Source: Aphelocoma coerulescens
Lineage: Eukaryota; Chordata; Aves; Passeriformes; Corvidae
Assembly: GCF_041296385.1 (NCBI RefSeq)
Contig: NC_091022.1
Span: 22,959,967-23,023,966 of the forward strand
Direction of reading: 5' to 3'
Length of the DNA stretch: 64,000 bases
Made by a program: the position numbers and the translations under genes. Position 1 is the first letter of the stretch, and each line of letters opens with the position of its first letter. Below the pieces are notes generated by a model. It saw only the letters and a list, made by a program, of their open reading frames with translations. It was not told the origin of the DNA and searched no databases. Positions 47,451 to 57,200 of this stretch are shown in pieces.

Positions 47451-48830
47451 CAGCCCACCACCCTCCTCTCCAATCAAGATTAGAAATTGTTGTTGGATGG
47501 CAGCAGCCCAGCGGGCCCCTGCCGGCCTCCACGTGTGTCTCATCCCTGTTGGGGGCTGTACTGAGACCCTGGCCCGGGGACAATCCATCAACCCCTAATT
47601 GCAGCCAGGATTATGGGGGGCTGTGACAGTGGTGTGTGGCACTGTGCCAAATGGGCTGCACAGGGACAAACTGTGATGCCAAGGATGCATCCATCCCACC
47701 TAGATCTGCCCAGCAATGAGGCACCCCTGGGACACCCCAGCCACAGTGGTGAGAGCGACTGAGGTGGTCCTTGGGCATCACCTATCAGGCTCCTGCCCAT
47801 TGGGTGAACGCCTGGCTCTGCAGAGAGGCCGGGGATGCTGGCACACCCTCCATGTCTCTGCTGATGGGCAACTCATCCTGAAAAGACATTTTCTTCAGGG
47901 AGGAATTAACATTTAAAACTGAGAACCATTAGAGTAAATAAACCAGGCTGTCACTCAGATCAAAAGGCAATGCAAAGTGTGGACTTGGGACAAAATGGGC
48001 CCTGGGGAGCAGGCAAGGAGAGAAAGGGTGGGGTGGATGAGATGGGCAGGCCAGCATCTTGTGTACAGCCCAGCAGAGCTGGGTGCTGTCGCTGAGAGAG
48101 CAACAACCTCCTTCCATGGGCAGCATGGGGCTGCCATGTGCTGCTGTTGCAGACCAGCAGTCCCTTTGGTCCTCACCTCCCTGCAGTGCATGCAGGTGGC
48201 AAAGGCTGCGTGCAGTGGCCGGAGAGCTGCACATGAGTTAGAGGACAGTGGAGATGGGTGACAGTGACCAGGATCATCTTGAGATGGATGCATGGCTACC
48301 TGCAAGGCAGCTAGCTAGCTGATGGGAGACAGGCTGGAGAGGCCAAAGATGCTGCTGCAGTGCCTGGACATTGCTGCAGGCTCTGGGAAAAGGATCCACA
48401 GCTTTTGAAACACAAGAGGCTGCCCCCACAAACAGCCCTAAACACTGGAAATGCTTTCAGAAAAAAACATCTAGTTCAGCACCAGACAATTAGGGTTCTT
48501 TTGCAACTCCTAACCCATGATTTTGAGACAAAGAATTTGGTGCTGGCATAATTTGAACTGCTAATTACTTTCCTGATCTGTAGTCAGTGAACTGAGCAGA
48601 AGTGGACACAAAAAAATCACCTTCCCTGTCTGGGAAAAATTCAGAGCTGCTCTCCAGGGGGAAGGGGATTCGCTCTTCTTCCCTCTGAGCAGCTTAAAAA
48701 ATAATGATCAGGAAACAGTTAAGCAAAAGGGGGGTGAAGTGGTGGTTTAAAAAAAAGAAAACTCACACCACTTTATAATAATAGAAACAACTCATTCCCA
48801 TAGTTTTTATCCTTCCTGTCTTTAGCCCAC

Positions 48831-48859
<29 letters not shown>
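48831..48859. repeat. Poly-A tract (29 A)
   Basis: Twenty-nine consecutive A residues. No retroposed sequence or target-site duplication was recognised at its edges, so it is treated as a mononucleotide microsatellite. Confidence 0.9.
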
Positions 48860-48861
<2 letters not shown>

Positions 48862-49020
48862 AACCCTGAGCTAAACTACTGACACTGGCTGGGAGCTTAG
48901 AACTGCCGCATCAAACAGAGCCCTTGAATCTCCTGAACATAATTGTGCTGCCCTCTAACCTCAACCTTCAATCAGTGCAGTGTAACTATCTCATTTTAGC
49001 CTACAGGACACACCCCTCTG

Positions 49021-49048
49021 CTAACTAGCAGCCATATTCTTCTCATTA
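49021..49048 (+). repeat. Dispersed module, copy A
   Basis: A 28-nt word starting ctaactagcagccatatt. It matches 51420-51447 at 25 of 28 positions without gaps. Weaker similarity continues for about 12 nt to a shared tctgg. Confidence 0.7.
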
Positions 49049-51179
49049 GGAGACTGCTCTGGATGGGAGCGCAGAGGCAAAGCTGGCATCTCTCCTTTTC
49101 TCTCCCTCTCTGCCTCTCTCAGCTGTTATGTATGTACTTTTGGAGGGAGAGAGCATGAGCAGGGGGCTTTGTAGATGCTGGAGATGACCCAGCTGCTAAG
49201 CCCTAAGACTCCTGGGCATGCATACAGAGCCAAATCAGTGGTTCTTGGCTAAAAGCACACAGCATGGGAGAGAGGACCTGGCCATGACACCCCCAGCCCC
49301 AGGCAGTTGGCAGTGAAGGGTTGGAGTGGGCTTCCTGGCAAGGTGGTGCTGCTGTGCCCTCCTTAGGGCAAAGGGCTGGGGGTTCTGCTGTCTGCAGGCT
49401 CACCCCATCCACAGAGCCCTTGGGGAAAGGCTCCTGAGCTGGCAGTGCCAGGGCACAGGACCCCTTCTCTCTGGGGCCTGGCTGAGAGGTGGCAGCAGGC
49501 AGGGAGATGCATGCCTTGGGAAGCTAAGGCAACCAGCAGCACCAGTGCCATGCCTGCTGCTGAGGTGGGCAGGAGACAAGGGGCAATGCAGGGTTGGTGC
49601 ACTGCAGGAGGGTCTGTGCAGAGGCAGCCCCTCCAGTGGATGGTTGCTACCCCTGCACATCACAGGCCTGCAAGTAATCAACAGTGAGGCTAATTACAGT
49701 GGGAAAGGTGACCCAGAGCTTACGGACACTCTCCATCACTGGGGGGTTTGGATCGCATCTCGGGGTAGGGGTATTCCATGGTTAAAGATCAGATCTGTGC
49801 CATGGGGGGATGAGGAAGGACAGCTCTACAACCCACCCATCATGACAGACTAGCCAGCTGATCCTGCTGCATCCCTGGGCCACCAACTGGCCAAAACCTG
49901 TAGGAGTTCTTGAGCCCCTCCTTTGAGCCCCTCCTTTATGCCATCTCTTCAGAGACCTCCAAGCACACAGGGCAGACATGTCAGACTACAGTACTGGACA
50001 TGGAATCTTGGTCTCAGCAGCATGGACTACTACACCCACCCTTAGCAGTGAGCATGACCCTCCCCTCCTGCTTCTCCTCCACGTCCTGTACACTGGCAGT
50101 CCAGTTTGGGGCCCAGTCTGAGAGAAGCTGCTTGGGCTCTCCTGCTTTATAAGAATGCAGCTTCCAAGCTGGAGCAGGATTGCTCAGGACTCTCTAGAAC
50201 AGATGGAAACACTGTCATCCCAGTGCAGCCCACTGCGGGTCTCTCCTGCAGAATCGGGAACAAGCCAGAACGTGGGTGATTAATGGCACAGCTGGGATCA
50301 GCTTGTGCAGTGGCAGCTGTACCTTTGGGAAGAGCCTCATGCTGTGGCAGATATGAGCAGATCCCCTCTGATCCCACTGCCGACCCATGAAAAGAGCAAG
50401 GCCATGCTGGGAAAGGGCAACAGTTTGGCTGGTGCAGCTCTCCCCTCTGGCCAGTGTCCTTTGCCCTGGGATTTCAAAATGTTAGCAACTTGGAAGTGAG
50501 GGAATTACACTGATTTGTGTAAGGACAGGGAAAAACACAGCACTGGACAGACTTTGGATGCTTCAGTAGCCATCTTCCCCACCCAGCAGCATCTTCCCCA
50601 TCCAGGCCTTGTCCCTAGATCCTCTGCTAAGCTATACCAGCTATTAACACACTCTGTGTTCGTTATCTTAAACAGGCCACTCAGGACGTGGGGCCACGAT
50701 CCTGAAACCAATTAATGTGATCCTTTGATTTCAGGGGAGAATGAAGAGGGGACTGTCAGCACCACAGGGAGGCACGAGTTACGGGTCAGAGCCTAACAGC
50801 ACAGAGGTGCCCCTTAGTTCTTCACAAGAGGCGGGGGTGGCGGCAGCTGCCAGACCTGGCTTCTGTCAGAGCCCTTCTCTGCATCCTGGTGCTGCTTCCC
50901 AGGCTGAGGGGAGAGCAAAGGAAAGCAGCATCATGGCACTAAATGGGGGTCCAGATGCCAAAAAAGCCACTGCTGCCCTGCGCCTGGGTCAGGGCTGCCA
51001 AGAGGAAAGCAGTGGTGTTACCACATCTCAGTGCTCATCCCGGCACAGCAGCACGTGGCACAGAGGGGGCTCCCCTCTGCCATGGTGGGGATGGCCACGG
51101 TGCTGGCAGTGCTCAGGCTTAAGGCTCTGGGCACCCTGGAGTGCCAGGGGCAGTATCATTCTGCAGCCCCCAAAACTTT

Positions 51180-51660
51180 TGTCTTTCTTTCTTTCTTTCC
51201 TTGCTTAGCTGTTTTTTAAAGCAGAAGTTATCTTAGTGAAGTCTTTTGGGGGAGGTGGAAAAAGAGTAGGAAGTCAAAGAGAATCGTCTTGCTAGTCAAA
51301 GCCTTTAACAACTATTTTTAATATCAGGCAGAGGAGCAGGATTTTGAAATGAAACAGACAGTGCCTCTTTGATGGGCAAGCTACAGATCTTGAAACAAGG
51401 TCCATTCCCTCCTCCTTCACTAACTAACAGCCATATTTCTCTCATTAAAGACAATCTGGCCGTATTTTCAAACTTCTTAACAAGGCGATCACCGTAATTT
51501 GAGATTTCTATTATCCATGCTCCTATTACAACAGTCTTTTAAGCAGCTAGCTCTTTTTTTTGCTTTCTTTCCCTGACTTTGTCTCTCCCCTCAAACTGCC
51601 ATTAGTGGTAATGACGTGCAGGAAACGAGCGCCAAGAACCACCTTTTTTTTCCCCCTTCT
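51180..51660. promoter_or_regulatory. Large candidate conserved element containing module copy B
   Basis: Includes gcagaagttatcttag, acaactatttttaatatc, the module at 51420, gatcaccgtaatttgag and ttctattatccatgctcc. Flanking ctttctttctttcctt and tttttttttgctttc runs are simple sequence. Confidence 0.5.
51420..51447 (+). repeat. Dispersed module, copy B
   Basis: ctaactaacagccatattt and onward; partner of 49021-49048 in the same orientation, 2399 bp away. Confidence 0.7.
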
Positions 51661-52280
51661 TTTTGGTACTAGGTTGCGTGGGGGGAGCAATAAGGAATAA
51701 AATAAAAAGCAAAATGAAGTTTGGTTATCTCTTATCTAGAGTTTGGCTTTTAATCCACCCAGGAGTGCAAAGGAAGCCAATGCAGTACTTTATCTCCCCC
51801 GTTGATCATGGAACCCCCTCCCCAAAGACCCCCATCTCTCTCCCCTTCCCAAAGGTGCCTGGTCCTGGCCCCCTCCCTGCCCCATTAGTCCTTTACTGGG
51901 CTCTGCCAGATGGATGCAATTTGCATAATATCACCAGTGGAGGCTGGCAGATCAACTGGGGTCAGGCTCTGACATCTCCAGCACAGTCTATCTCCAAGTG
52001 CTAATTTGGACTGCATTGATCTCTCTTTCTGATTTCTTTGTCATTTACGTCTGCCACAGTTTGACAGGAGATACAGAGACAGACAAGGGGGGAAAAGAAG
52101 GAGGGGGGGAAGAAGAGGAGAGAAACAAAGATTGTAGTTACAGATGTCTTTAAGGGAAAAAACAGATTAATCCAAGGACTCCTCTGAGGGTCGCAGCTTT
52201 GAAACATCCTAATTATCCTATTCTTATGAATTCCTGTACAGACTTCGAGGGGGGTCTTATCAGGGAACTCAGGGGAATGA
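51660..52280. promoter_or_regulatory. Candidate conserved element cluster
   Basis: gcaataaggaataaaataaa, ggcttttaatccaccc, gcaatttgcataatatcacc (octamer-like), gctaatttggactgcattg and ccacagtttgacagg, then a purine-rich run at 52080-52120 and ccaattatcc-type words to 52225. Confidence 0.35.
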
Positions 52281-53999
52281 AAACTTGTTAAATTGCAGTG
52301 AAGTCTCTCTGGCTGACTGCTACCCCCTGCCCTCCTGCACCCTGCAATCGGTTCTCATTAGGTGAAGCGGGGCAGCTCTAAACCTGGCATCTCTTGCTGA
52401 CACAGCCTTCCCTCTGCCATCACTCTCCTTAAAGGCAGATCCTCAGTAAAACTTGGGCAGGAGTCTCTCCTCCTCACAAAGGGCGACCACAGTGCTCACC
52501 AGCCCTGTGCATTCTAGGGAGGACAGAGAGGGGACAACATAGATGCCCAAATTCTGGAGACAAGGGCTAACCTGAGAGGGACAACAGCATCCCTGTGATC
52601 CCCCTGGATGCAAGCATGTAAAGGTAGATTTGGGGACACACTGCTGTTGCAGGACAGCAGGATGGTAAAAGACACCTTCCACCAGAGTCCAGTGCCGAGC
52701 AGGGCAGACAATCTGTGCCCTTCATTGAGATGTTTATGTTCTTTAACAGGAAACTCTTCCCCTCCTCACAGGTAAGGGAAGATGCACTACCATTTAGCCT
52801 TGTCTGGGACATATTGCAGAGACACCAAGGCACCAAAAGAATCTACAGGAAATCAAAATGTCACTCGGTGTTTTACGTTACTACTTTCTACAGAAAAAGC
52901 TCTGTAGAAAGTTAATGATCTTCCAAGGCTTCTCACCCAACACATCTCACTCTGTCAGAGGGTGCATCACGGTGCTTGGGAAGTGCTGTCTGTTACAGGG
53001 GCAGGAGAACAAGTGCTAGCAAAGATGTTCTACCTGCCCAGCACAACGTTGGACAAAGCTCAGGCAGTGCAAGGGTGGTTCCAGTAGTGTGGGGGGGGGA
53101 TATTTTGCAAGGCTCAGCCACAGACAAATAAAAAGACTGGACAAATAGCCAAGAGTGCAAGGGGTCCAAGGCAGTGCAAGGGTCTCTACAGCACAGATCA
53201 GTTCAGGTCTGTGCACTCCTGGTTTTGGGACTTGCTGATCGCTAAAACGGAGCAAACATAATACAAATATAATACAAACCATCAGCCTCTCCCTGTGCTC
53301 CCACTACAACAGTTTAGAGTGATATGTAAAATATATTTAAAAGGTTTCTCATCTGTCATTGGGGGCAGAAATTGGGCCAGGTGTTGGGCTGAGGATCACA
53401 GCTGGCGTGGGCAGAAGGAAGGGAGGGAAGGACAGCAAATCTTGCCAAGGGAGACAGTCCCCACTGCCAGTCCTAAAACCAGAAGCCAGAGCAAGAGGGT
53501 AGAGCTGCCGCTGTGCCAAAGGGCAGTTCCAAGACGATGGCAATGATGTCCTGCTGGGGATCAGCCAGATCTGAAGCTTGAGACAGACTTGCTCCAGTCT
53601 GCAGCTGGGCCTCCCAGGCACTGCAGCACAGCAAACAATCCAGAATTCCCTCCTAAATCTTCAGTCTAACAGTGGTGCTGCAAACAACTGCTTCCAGCCA
53701 GAAGAGAGGGACTCGAGCCTACCTTCCCACACATCTCCAGGGAGCAGGCACTGCCACTGCCTGCCTGGGGGTTGGGAGAAGCACATGGAAGCACCCTGAC
53801 TTTTCTCAGGCAGCTGAAGTCCCTGCAGCTGTCACGCTCCCTCCAAAGGCTGCTCTCCAGGAACCTCAAGCCCTCAGCCAAGGGCAAGGTGTGACAAACC
53901 CATCACACCCCTGTCAGGCAGTGGGGTTGGATGGGCTCGAGACCAACTTTTGGCAGGGTAGGACAGAGGGGTGAGTGCAGTCAACACAAACACTCAATC

Positions 54000-54215
54000 A
54001 TCCTTCCTTTCTTTCTTCTGTGCCTCCTTTGTTAACTGCAGGAAACAGCTGAAAGACCTTGAGTTTCCCATTGTAGCGTGTATGGGAACAGAGCTGCAGT
54101 GATCAGAACATACCCCCTGCTGCTCCAGGGGAAAAAGGGAGAGCAGAATCCTTTCTAAAAAGGGTTTACGATTAGAAGAGTGTTCTGTCACTCTGGCGCG
54201 CAGTAATCCACTGCG
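54000..54215. other. Sequence with tRNA A-box-like hairpin
   Basis: On the - strand, tggtggcgcagtggattac matches a tRNA A box (TGGCGCAGTGG) and forms a 7-bp hairpin gcgcagt/actgcgc at about 54198-54216. No anticodon arm or B box fits, so it is not a tRNA gene. It may be a relic of a tRNA-derived SINE. Confidence 0.25.
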
Positions 54216-54352
54216 CCACCAAGTCCCTTCAGAGAGATGTCGAAAACTTAAATGACTGAAAGCAAAAGAGCCCCGGCTCAGGTTCCCAGGCAGCCAGACA
54301 TCCTAATTATCTTTAGATCCACTCCCACATGGAGGGGAGAGAGCACACAAGA

Positions 54353-54414
54353 GTAAAAAAAATAAAAAAAAAAAAATGGAAAGAAAAGAAAAAGAAAGAG
54401 GGAAAAAAAAAGAC
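54353..54414. repeat. A-rich simple sequence
   Basis: Runs of A broken by single t, gg and g (aaaaaaataaaaaaa..gaaaagaaaaagaaag). Purine-rich low-complexity sequence just upstream of module copy 1. Confidence 0.85.
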
Positions 54415-54486
54415 TGTCACATTGCTTTTTTCTTTTTTTAAAAGCTTGTCTCTGCTCACTGCTTTTCCAGCTGTGACACCTCTCAC

Positions 54487-54548
54487 GGTAGTTAATTAGA
54501 ATCATGTCACCGCGTTAATGTGCTCTGACTGGACTCTGACAGTTGCTC
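54487..54548 (+). repeat. 62-bp duplicated module, copy 1
   Basis: Begins ggtagttaattagaatc and ends with ctctgactggactctgac plus agttgctc. It matches 55627-55688 at 54 of 62 positions with no gaps. Internally it carries the direct repeat CTCTGAC-tgga-CTCTGAC and a TTAATTA homeodomain core. CpG-rich sequence follows (54549-54790). Confidence 0.9.
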
Positions 54549-54790
54549 GTCCTCTAACCGGCTGCCCCGGCTGGCCCTCCCTCCCTGCCGCTCCTCAGGG
54601 ATTTGGGGCTCACAGCAGGACCCCTCACCACCCGCCAGCCACTCTGTCCCTGTGCCCACGGCCCAACGGGTGCCCCGGAGTGGCTGTGCTGGTCCCTGCA
54701 CCCTGCCTGGGTACCGGGACATGCCGCCTGGCCGCGACACCCGGCACGCAGCCACTCCACCTGTTCTGGATCCGCCTGACCTTTATGAGC
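54540..54790. promoter_or_regulatory. CpG-rich block following module copy 1
   Basis: About 250 bp with many CpGs (taaccggctgccccgg, taccgggacatgccgcc, gccgcgacacccggc) in a CpG-poor intron. It could be an unmethylated island tied to the module. Confidence 0.4.
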
Positions 54791-54880
54791 GCTAATTCAA
54801 AATGACACTGCTCATTTGGTGACATTTCTGTTGATTTTTACTTAAGTCTCTTTTAATTATTTAATTCAGAGTCCTTCCCC
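54790..54880. promoter_or_regulatory. Candidate conserved element
   Basis: gagcgctaattcaaaatg, then ttttaattatttaattcag: clustered homeodomain cores between the CpG-rich block and ordinary intron. Confidence 0.35.
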
Positions 54881-55379
54881 TTCTGCCTTGAGCTGGGGCA
54901 GTGCCCCAAAGCAGTCCCATGGCCCATTCTGCAGGAGTGAGCCCCGTTCTCAGCTCTCCCTCTCAGGATCACTCGGCAGAAGGACGGTGCCATGCAAGTG
55001 CCACCTCCGCTGAGAAACGCAGAACTGAAAAAGAACGGGGCATGCCTGCTCTGGGGGAGCACAGGGTTCTCTGGGGCTTCTCCCACACCCTGGGAGGGAC
55101 AGGGAGAGTGGGACTGGCTCTGCCACATGGGGTGGCATGAAAAGTGGTCAAAAACATTGAAGGGGAGTTTCGCAAAATGCTGTCCACCTCCTTGTTCCCC
55201 CTGTCCTGATGCAGAGGAGGCAGGTGGGCACCAAGGATGACCGAGGATCCCACAGATGCTGGGAGAGGCAGGAAAGACAGGGAAGGAAAGGAGGGAAGAG
55301 TGAGAGGAGGCTGAAATAAGGCCAGCAAGCTGCTAGGACCACACACCTCCATCACCTTACAGGGTGAGGCACAGCCTCA

Positions 55380-55626
55380 TCAGCCCCCGCCGAGCTCCAG
55401 CGAGGAGCTGGACAGCCCAAGGTCCCCATTAGGGCGGGTGGCCCGTCACCTGCCACCGCACTTAGCCAGCGCGGCCCGGCCCTCCCTCTCCTTCAATGTC
55501 AGGGCGGGGAGCAGCCCAGCACCACCGGGGCCGAGCGGGCGGAGCGGCGGAGAGAAGGATGGCTCCGCCGGGCAGGAGGCACCCTGGCAGGCGCTGCCCC
55601 GGCTCCCCGCGGCGGTGGCAGCTCGA
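55380..55626. promoter_or_regulatory. CpG island preceding module copy 2
   Basis: I count roughly 27 CpGs in about 250 bp (for example ccagcgcggcccgg, gccgagcgggcggagcggcgg, ccccgcggcgg). This is the densest CpG cluster in the intron. It ends exactly where module copy 2 starts. A promoter for a non-coding RNA or an internal ERI3 start is possible but unproven. Confidence 0.5.
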
Positions 55627-55688
55627 GGTAGTTAATTAGAATCGTGTCACTAAGTAAATGCGCTCTGACTGGACTCTGACAGACGCTC
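55627..55688 (+). repeat. 62-bp duplicated module, copy 2
   Basis: Same orientation as copy 1 and offset by exactly 1140 bp. The TTAATTAGAATC core and the ctctgactggactctgac segment are intact. Differences concentrate in the middle (cgcgtt versus taagta) and at the 3' edge. Confidence 0.9.
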
Positions 55689-55920
55689 ACCTATGACACT
55701 GGGGGCCAGGAGACAATCCACATCAAACTACTGCAGTGTGACCCTTTTAACACAAAGAGTAAACTCACTGCACATCGAGTTGAAGCTCATTAAAACTGTC
55801 TACTCTGCGAGCATCCCATTAACCTCACTGTTAAAAACACGCAATTCCTCTTCTTCTTTCCGAGGCCTAATTAATGCTCTGGATCAGGAACAATATCACA
55901 CTCTAACCTTCTGAGATTTC
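55689..55920. promoter_or_regulatory. Candidate conserved element after module copy 2
   Basis: gaagctcattaaaactg, cccattaacctcactg and gaggcctaattaatgctc in about 200 bp of A+T-balanced unique sequence. Confidence 0.4.
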
Positions 55921-56289
55921 CAATCGGTAAAGGAAAAGAGAGAGATGCAGCCGGGAAAGCACAGTGGCTTGCTGGGTCACTCGCCGCATGGGCTGCTGAC
56001 CTGCCCAGGCAGGTGGGGCTTTTCTGTTTGGCATGGGCAGAGATCCCCACGGAGGGAGCATGGCACCGCCCCAGGCAGGGGAACTGCGGGAGCAGGGAAG
56101 ATGGTGAAGCCATTTGCACAGAGGCTCGGAGCTCACAGGATTATGTCAGCTGGTGTGAAACAGCCCAGTGAGGGCACCATGTCAAGACAGGTGCTGCTAC
56201 GGGACCAGATCTCCTGGTCACCTGGGATGGGTACTGAGGGTTCACTAGCAAGAGACACAGCAGCCTGGTTACCCTCTTTCCCCTTAAAA

Positions 56290-57200
56290 GAAAAAAACCC
56301 AAACCCCAAACCAGACATTTATGACTAAATCTAAAATCACAATAGTGTGTGTGCTAAAACCTAAACTTTAAAGATTCAATTACATTCAATTAGATTCAAA
56401 AAAGATCAGGAGTAATGTCATGTTTTAAAGACAGTCAATGCACTGGAGATGGAAGCAGAGCTGACAAATGAGAAAAAAACTTTCCCAGCAGGAGCTGCTA
56501 CTCATGCAGTTTTGGAAACTTTTTGCTGGTTTTGGTGTATTTTCAGTTCAAGAACTGGCTTGTTCAGAGCTGAGAAACAACAAAGCACTGAAAATAAAAA
56601 AGGTTTGTCTTTTATCTTTCCATAATCAGTGAAAACAAACCAACCAACAAACTAAGGTGAGAGAGGATGAGATGTACTCATTCTAATATCTTGAAAGGCT
56701 GTTTTCCAGAAACACTCCTTCAGCTCACTGATCACTTCTTGTTTTGGTTTCACGTACCAGGTGTTTTTACCTAGAAAGTATTCTGAAATTTACTTTTCTT
56801 TCCGTAGTGAATATTTGCAAAGGAAAGAGGATTTTCCTAATAAAATCAATTCAAACTACCACTGGGGTACTTCAGCATGGCATTACAGTTTTCATCCAAA
56901 AGAGCAATCATGAGTAATAATTTAATCACCAACTCTTCAAGAACAAATAGTAATTCACCATTTTTCTAATGTAAAAAATATTTAAAAACTAAGACTAAAG
57001 GCATATTATGTTACATAATCGATCAAAATAAATGTAGCAAAAATAGAGTATTTGATGAGTAAAAGAATAACCAGATTTAACAATTGGGCAGTGGTAAGGA
57101 AAGCTGCACTTGGTTTGATAGGTGCTGTTCAGTAAAATTTGACCCTTTTTTCAGGGAAACAGGTTAAAAAAAAAGGCAAAATCAGAAGAAAATCAATTTC
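56290..57200. other. A+T-rich intron stretch, no recognised content
   Basis: About 900 bp of A+T-rich sequence with runs such as caattacattcaattagattc, ggtgtattttcagttc and gtaaaaaatatttaaaaac. It lacks the sharp motif clusters of the other islands and may be ordinary intron or an old unidentifiable repeat. Confidence 0.4.

Larger units (their letters stand above)
48640..49140. promoter_or_regulatory. Candidate conserved element containing module copy A
   Basis: A+T-rich from 48690, interrupted by a poly-A tract at 48831-48859. It continues through gtgtaactatctcatttt to the module ctaactagcagccatattc at 49021, which is repeated at 51420. It ends in a ctctcc-rich run at 49090-49120. Confidence 0.45.

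Noticed and set aside
54185..54225. Functional tRNA gene on the - strand.
   Set aside because: An A-box-like D arm is present, but no anticodon arm, T arm or B box can be folded.
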